This document shows positions 19,275 through 23,629 of a DNA stretch of 23,629 bases, in pieces (position 1 is the stretch's first letter; each line of letters opens with the position of its first letter). The notes under the pieces were generated by a model, which saw nothing but the letters and a program-made list of their open reading frames with translations, made no database searches and had not been told where the DNA came from. The DNA is from Aquificota bacterium (GTDB lineage: Bacteria; Aquificota; Aquificia; Aquificales; Aquificaceae): the NCBI GenBank assembly GCA_013153455.1, contig JAADEK010000054.1:1-23629 (forward strand). Direction: 5' to 3'. The position numbers and the translations under genes are program-made.

Positions 19275-20247
19275 CCAAAACCCCCAAAGCTCTGGCTACC
19301 CTGCCCGCCACCTCGCCCGCGAAGTATGGGTCTCCGGTTTGGAGGGCGAGCTTAAGGATTTGTGCGGTGAATTTCTCGTCCTCGGGGTATGAAAGAGCCC
19401 ACCGAAGGATTAGCTCCTTCGCAAGCTCGTATCTTCCCGCGTATATAGCTTGTCTTATCGCGATGAGTATTAGCTCCTTTTTGCCCTCTTTCGCGCTCTC
19501 AACGAAGCTCACGATTTTTTGCTTCTTGCCCGCGCGCGCGAGGAGAAAGAGGAAAAGCTCACCCGCCTTTTTGTCCTCCTTTGCGAGCTCCTCAAGGAGC
19601 TCGGTTACCTCCTCACCTTTCCCGAGGGTGAGCGCGGAGTTCACAACGAGCGGAACCACTTCCTCGGGTAGCTCCTTTACCTGTCTTGAGAGCGAAAGGA
19701 CTTCCTCGTGTTTCCCGAGGGCGTAAGCGAGCCTGATGGCTTCCTTCGCCCAAGCGGGGGAGCGCGTCAATGCCCACAGGGCTTTTGAGGACTCGTATGC
19801 GGGCTTTACAAGCCCGAAGGATATGCTCTCCCTGTAGACGTCCCTCAGGAGTTTTGGGTCTTTGCTCGTTCTTGCGAGCTTGAGGAGTATCTCCTCTATT
19901 TTCTTTACGAGTTCCTTTCTGTTTGCTCCCTCGGAGAAATACTCGTATTTTAGCTTCCGAAACTCAACGAAAAGCGCCCTGTCGGGCGGGAGGAGCTCCT
20001 TTGCCTCTTCCCTTTTCCCGAGTCTGAGGTAGCTCTCCGCGAGCTCCGAGAGAACCTCGGGGGTTTTCTTCAGGGCTTCAAGGTATTTCGTTCTCAGGTT
20101 TACGTTTACCTCCTCACCCTCAAAGATGATTTTCCTTATCTTGCTCCCGGGGTATACGAGGAGTAAAACCCCCACAAAGACGAAAACGAAAAACGCGACC
20201 TCCTTAAGGGGAAAGGTATCACTCAGGACATATCGCTTTGATTTCAA
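19258..20247 (-). CDS. Inner-membrane-anchored TPR protein, probably the split N-terminal part of PelB
   Basis: A 329-residue protein with one membrane helix (about residues 15-33, VAFFVFVFVGVLLLVYPGS) after a short basic N-terminus, then tetratricopeptide-like helices to the end (for example LAESYLRLGKREEAKELL, LAYALGKHEEVLSL, AIYAGRYELAKELILRWAL). The chain is probably periplasmic and anchored in the inner membrane. The layout, position between pelA and the barrel gene, and the motif YLEALKKTPEVLSELAESYL just after the anchor recall the N-terminus of PelB. PelE of P. aeruginosa is also about 329 residues with TPRs, but it has two helices at its N-terminus and lies next to pelD, so I favour split PelB. 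The start is TTG at 20247, with GGGGAGG eight bases upstream. It overlaps pelA by 29 bases and the barrel gene by 17. Confidence 0.65.
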
Positions 20248-22903
20248 TCCTCTTTCCTCCCCTGTGGTGGTTTCCCCTTGCCCTCTTTCCGTTTACGTAT
20301 ACCTCGCACCTTCCGGGTGAGAAGCTCACCCTCGCGGGAACGTATGACTCAAGGACTATACGGACGGTATTTCCTTCCCTTTCGTAATATTTTACCTGAG
20401 CGTTTGAGCTGACGAGGTTAAAAAAGTCTTCCCTCCCGTTTGAGAAAACGAGGAGGTTGTTCCCCGAGCCGTCAAGGTGGACGTAGAAGTAATTACGCCT
20501 TTTCCTGTAGCCCACCGCCCCCTCACTCCTTCTTATATCGGGTGTTTTTTCAACCCGAAGGGTTCTTATATAACCAGAGTTCTTAATCCTGTATCCGTTT
20601 TTCTCCTTCAGTATCGCGGTAGCCCTGAAGTCAAAGACCTTGAGGGCGAACTCGGTTATAAACATCGGGTTTGTTTCCCAAGAGAGGACGGTCTCGTAGA
20701 CCTTCTTCAGGGCGTTCAGGGACGCGAGCTTCTGACCCGAGTAAAAGTGGTAATAGATTGAGACGGGCTTGAGGCGCCTCGGCTCTTCCGTGAGACGGAA
20801 GGTCTGAAGGACGTTTATGTATCCCCAAAAGGGGTTAGACCACAGGTTTGTGTATACGTTCTCGTTTTGAACCGGTGCGTATACCTGAAAGTAGCTCCCG
20901 TAATTTACACCCATCGGTGAGACCTTCGTCAAGAAGGGAGAGGTTTCACTTATCGTCGTGTTTCCCCCGTTTACGTTGGGAACGCGGGCGAGATACGTCA
21001 TCCTTATCTGCTCACGGTTGGGGTCGCAGTATCCGGTCCAGAGGAAGGCTTCCGCCCCCTTCTTCATGTCTTTTGTGAGTTTATCAACGTAAGAGAGCGA
21101 GCCCGAGATTTCCCTCTCCCAATTCAGGCTGTAGCCGGGTATGGGAAGGTTGTAGCCGTATTTTAGCTCCTCGGGGGGTGTGTGTTCGGGTTGCCACGTG
21201 AAGGGGTGTGAGAAGGAGTGAGATGCGGGTTGAACGTGGGGAAGGGCGAATATGCTTCTGGCTATAGCCTCAAGTCTTTTTGAGAGCTTCGGGTATACGC
21301 CGTATGGGGCGACCTCACCCTCTATAACCGAGACTGTGTGAGGTATTTTGTAGCGCTTTAGTATCTCGTCGCGGATGACCTCCGCGGAGAGCCTATCGGG
21401 GTCAAACTCGGCGGGTGCGGGGAAGGCGTCCCCGTCTATGTGCGCGGTGAGTATCCTCATACCGTTTTCGGTGGTCGTGTCGGGAATAGGAAAGCTTTCC
21501 GTCTTCAGCGCCCTCTCAAGAACCCAAAAGGGGTCGTATACCCAAAGCTCGGAGCCCTTGAGGAGTGTCCCGCTCACCGCGTATCCGCCCCAATCGGTGA
21601 AGGCAAAGGGGACGTGGATGAGCCCGCTTTTTGTCTTCGCGACGACCACGGGCTCCGCTTTCCCCGGCTGGACGATAAAGTGACTCATCTCAACACTGAG
21701 GGGTGCCTCAAACCCGTGCCCGCTGAGGGCTTTAACTATACGAAAGTTTTTCTCTTTTTTATGTATTATCTTTAGATTAAAGAACCGCTCCGCGGTCTTT
21801 TCGTCGTAAAAAGGAAAATCCTCAAGGAAGAAGAACCTCAGTCCCTCCTCCTTAGCCCTCACGAGCCAGTTGTCAAGATTTTTACTCCTTTTTGATATAT
21901 ACATAGCGACAACGCCCGCGTAGCCCGCCCTCCTTGAGACCTCCGGGAGGGGTTCGTTTACGTCAACGATTACGGGAACAAACCCTATATACTCAAGGGG
22001 CATCTGGAGGACGCGGTGAACGTCCGCGTCTTGTCGTTTCGGTGTTATCGTTGAGTCGTAGAGGAGGATAACCTTCCTCGGGACGAGCTCACAAGCGGAG
22101 TATCCAACCGATGAGAGGTCTCTGTCTCCCACGTAGGGTATAAAACCGAGGGAGAGTATTTTCCTCACCGCGGTGCGCGCCTTTCTTTCGTCCCTCGGGT
22201 GGGCGTAATCAACGACGATAACGGGAATACCAAGAGCCTTTACGCGCTCAAGCTCCCGAATCAGGTGCTCCCTCTCTTCCTCGCTCACCTCTCTGTAGTT
22301 CCTCTCCTCGTCAAGCCCGAAAAATAGGCTCTCCGCAACGACCCCGTCAACGAGACCCCGAACCTCGTTTATTATCTCAAAGCCCCTGTTGAGAACGAGA
22401 AGCTTGTCAGGATACCTCCTCTTTATCTCCTTTATAAGTTCAACAAGAGCCTTCTCAAATTCCTCGTATTCCTCCTTTTTCGCGCTCCTTTTGTAGGCGT
22501 CAAGCGTATCAAGGAAAAACCCGTCAAAACCCCTCTCCACAGCCTTCCCTATCACGTTCTCAAGGAGAAAGAGTCTGTATTCCTCGCTCCTCACGTCCGC
22601 GACGAGGGTATCCCACATGGGGTTTTCACCTATTGCGAACCTCTTCAGCTCTCTCGCGTAGCTCCTGAACTTCTCTATCTCACCCACGCTCACGTATGCG
22701 AGGAGCTTTGCCCTGTTTTTCAGGTAAAACCTCTCGTGAATCTCCGAAACATACGGGTTTTGGGCATCAAGGACGACCCAGTCGTATGCGTGGAGTATGT
22801 CGTCGTCAAGCGGTTTGTGGTGATACATAAAGAGGACGCATCTCGGGGAAGAAAGAGCTAAGCTAACGAGAAGAAAGCATATAAGTCCTATAATGTATCT
22901 CAC
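20219..22903 (-). CDS. pelA: PelA: periplasmic Pel polysaccharide hydrolase/deacetylase
   Basis: An 894-residue exported enzyme that cuts and deacetylates Pel during secretion. It has a Sec signal peptide (residues 1-18), then a GH114-like hydrolase domain (about 20-275) with DGFFLDTLD at 127-135 and the putative catalytic Glu191 in VVAESLFFG. A middle Rossmann-like part spans about 276-470, and the polysaccharide deacetylase domain from about 480 has Asp490 and Asp492 (HIDGDAF) and His562 and His566 (SHSFSHPF). These four are spaced exactly as the P. aeruginosa residues D528, D530, H600 and H604 that I recall (constant offset 38), so the metal site looks intact. A C-terminal beta-rich domain follows. 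The start is GTG at 22903, with AGGAGG seven bases upstream. It overlaps pelG by 41 bases and the next gene by 29. P. aeruginosa PelA is about 948 residues. Confidence 0.92.
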   Translation of the reverse strand: MRYIIGLICFLLVSLALSSPRCVLFMYHHKPLDDDILHAYDWVVLDAQNPYVSEIHERFYLKNRAKLLAYVSVGEIEKFRSYARELKRFAIGENPMWDTLVADVRSEEYRLFLLENVIGKAVERGFDGFFLDTLDAYKRSAKKEEYEEFEKALVELIKEIKRRYPDKLLVLNRGFEIINEVRGLVDGVVAESLFFGLDEERNYREVSEEEREHLIRELERVKALGIPVIVVDYAHPRDERKARTAVRKILSLGFIPYVGDRDLSSVGYSACELVPRKVILLYDSTITPKRQDADVHRVLQMPLEYIGFVPVIVDVNEPLPEVSRRAGYAGVVAMYISKRSKNLDNWLVRAKEEGLRFFFLEDFPFYDEKTAERFFNLKIIHKKEKNFRIVKALSGHGFEAPLSVEMSHFIVQPGKAEPVVVAKTKSGLIHVPFAFTDWGGYAVSGTLLKGSELWVYDPFWVLERALKTESFPIPDTTTENGMRILTAHIDGDAFPAPAEFDPDRLSAEVIRDEILKRYKIPHTVSVIEGEVAPYGVYPKLSKRLEAIARSIFALPHVQPASHSFSHPFTWQPEHTPPEELKYGYNLPIPGYSLNWEREISGSLSYVDKLTKDMKKGAEAFLWTGYCDPNREQIRMTYLARVPNVNGGNTTISETSPFLTKVSPMGVNYGSYFQVYAPVQNENVYTNLWSNPFWGYINVLQTFRLTEEPRRLKPVSIYYHFYSGQKLASLNALKKVYETVLSWETNPMFITEFALKVFDFRATAILKEKNGYRIKNSGYIRTLRVEKTPDIRRSEGAVGYRKRRNYFYVHLDGSGNNLLVFSNGREDFFNLVSSNAQVKYYEREGNTVRIVLESYVPARVSFSPGRCEVYVNGKRARGNHHRGGKRIEIKAICPE

Positions 22904-23629
22904 CGAGGAACCTCCTCAGAAGGAGCATACCCGCAACCACGGAAACGAGCAAAGAAAGAGCATAACCGTATCCGTAAAAGTAGGGACCCAAGAGTTGAGA
23001 TATTATACTCAAACCGAGGTTCCCGAAAGCAAAGAGGGAGGTGATGACGACAAGCTCATGCCTCCTGTCAAAGTAAGAAAGGAGGGCGAATATAACCATA
23101 AAGGCGAGCTGTAGGAGTGCACCCACGAGAAGGACGTTAAAGAGGGGTATGTAAAGGAGGGGAATCTTGAGGAGTTTAAAGATTACGCGCTCGCTGAAGA
23201 TGATAAAAACCGTCCCTATACCTTGCGCCCTGAGTGTCTCGTAAAGGGTAGCCCTCGCGCCTTCTATCATCTTGTTCGCGAGCCTGTAGAGGTCCTCAAG
23301 CCTACCCCAGTCCCTCACAGCCCTGTAGTAGTTGTCGTATTCCTCCGCAAACTCAACCTCTATCTTAAGGAAAAATACCGCTATACCCGGTATGAGGGAG
23401 AGGTATGCGAGGATTACGGGTATGTCGTAGACGACCGAGGAGCGTATGTTCCCGAAAACGGGGTCTCCCGTCTTGGGGCTGAACCAAAAGACGAACTTAT
23501 CCGCCCATATAGCTACGTTGTAAAAGAGACCCGAAAGGGCGAGTGAGTAGTAGGAGCGGGAAGGTCTCAAGAAGTCTGTCTCAAATAGTCTGTCCGACGG
23601 GTAATCCCTCACAACCCTAAAAAGGAGTA
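22863..23629 (-). CDS. pelG: PelG: inner-membrane Pel polysaccharide transporter (partial, 5' end outside window)
   Basis: The frame stays open to the right edge, so the GTG at 23612 is an internal valine and only the C-terminal part, about 255 residues, is present. Full PelG is about 456 residues. PelG is a multidrug/oligosaccharide flippase-like membrane protein that, with the glycosyltransferase PelF, moves the growing Pel chain across the inner membrane. Recognisable pieces are DYPSDRLFETDFLRP, SLALSGLFYNVAIWADKFVF, FWFSPKTGDPVFGNIRSS and YDIPVILAYLSLIPGIAVF, then a charged segment and four or five further helices. It ends inside pelA with a 41-base overlap, implying coupled translation. 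pelF and the regulatory genes pelD and pelE would be expected beyond the right edge. Confidence 0.88.
   Translation of the reverse strand, partial: LLFRVVRDYPSDRLFETDFLRPSRSYYSLALSGLFYNVAIWADKFVFWFSPKTGDPVFGNIRSSVVYDIPVILAYLSLIPGIAVFFLKIEVEFAEEYDNYYRAVRDWGRLEDLYRLANKMIEGARATLYETLRAQGIGTVFIIFSERVIFKLLKIPLLYIPLFNVLLVGALLQLAFMVIFALLSYFDRRHELVVITSLFAFGNLGLSIISQLLGPYFYGYGYALSLLVSVVAGMLLLRRFLGEIHYRTYMLSSR

Overview
This is a dense, gene-packed stretch of a bacterial chromosome, most likely from the Aquificaceae (Aquifex, Hydrogenobacter, Hydrogenivirga or Thermocrinis type). That assignment is an inference from the archaeal-type RNA ligase, the heavy use of ATA and AGG codons, charged Lys/Glu-rich proteins, frequent GTG and TTG starts and near-absent intergenic DNA. 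The moderately high G+C would fit a Hydrogenivirga-like member, but the genus is uncertain. I see no tRNA, rRNA, insertion sequence or CRISPR array, and no gene-free stretch longer than about 90 bases.

Layout. Bases 1-940: the last codons of a plus-strand gene, an OmpA/Pal-type lipoprotein and an 80-residue unknown protein. 967-3621: alanine racemase (plus), facing an MgtC/SapB-DUF4010 membrane protein and a CopD-like four-helix membrane protein (minus). 3661-7708: a phosphate-uptake locus. pstS, pstC and pstA run rightward. pstB and a small cysteine-rich unknown protein run leftward, and a candidate Pho box lies in the shared control region. 7709-9310: long-form D-3-phosphoglycerate dehydrogenase (serA). 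9349-9798: a Mut7-C-type protein with a zinc ribbon. 9772-13712: a leftward run purQ, archaeal-type RNA ligase, moaD, gcvH with an acidic tail, gcvPA. 13736-15362: a restriction-modification pair, a beta-class DNA methyltransferase and a TaqI-like endonuclease. 15376-16365: a galE-type epimerase. 16347 to the right edge: part of a pel exopolysaccharide operon (pelG 3' part, pelA, and a PelB function apparently divided over two genes).

How the parts work together. The Pst genes form a high-affinity phosphate ABC importer. The epimerase sits tail-to-tail with the pel genes and could supply the UDP-N-acetylgalactosamine used for Pel. PelG would move the chain across the inner membrane, PelA trims and deacetylates it in the periplasm, and the PelB-like pair carries it to and through the outer membrane. 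serA, gcvH and gcvPA belong to serine/glycine and one-carbon metabolism.

The most striking signal is statistical. By eye, the tetranucleotide TCGA occurs only four times in the window, all four inside the restriction-modification pair. TCGA is the site cut by TaqI, and the endonuclease here looks like a TaqI relative. GATC also appears to be missing altogether. A second pattern is that every tail-to-tail gene junction overlaps or abuts, leaving no space for ordinary terminators.
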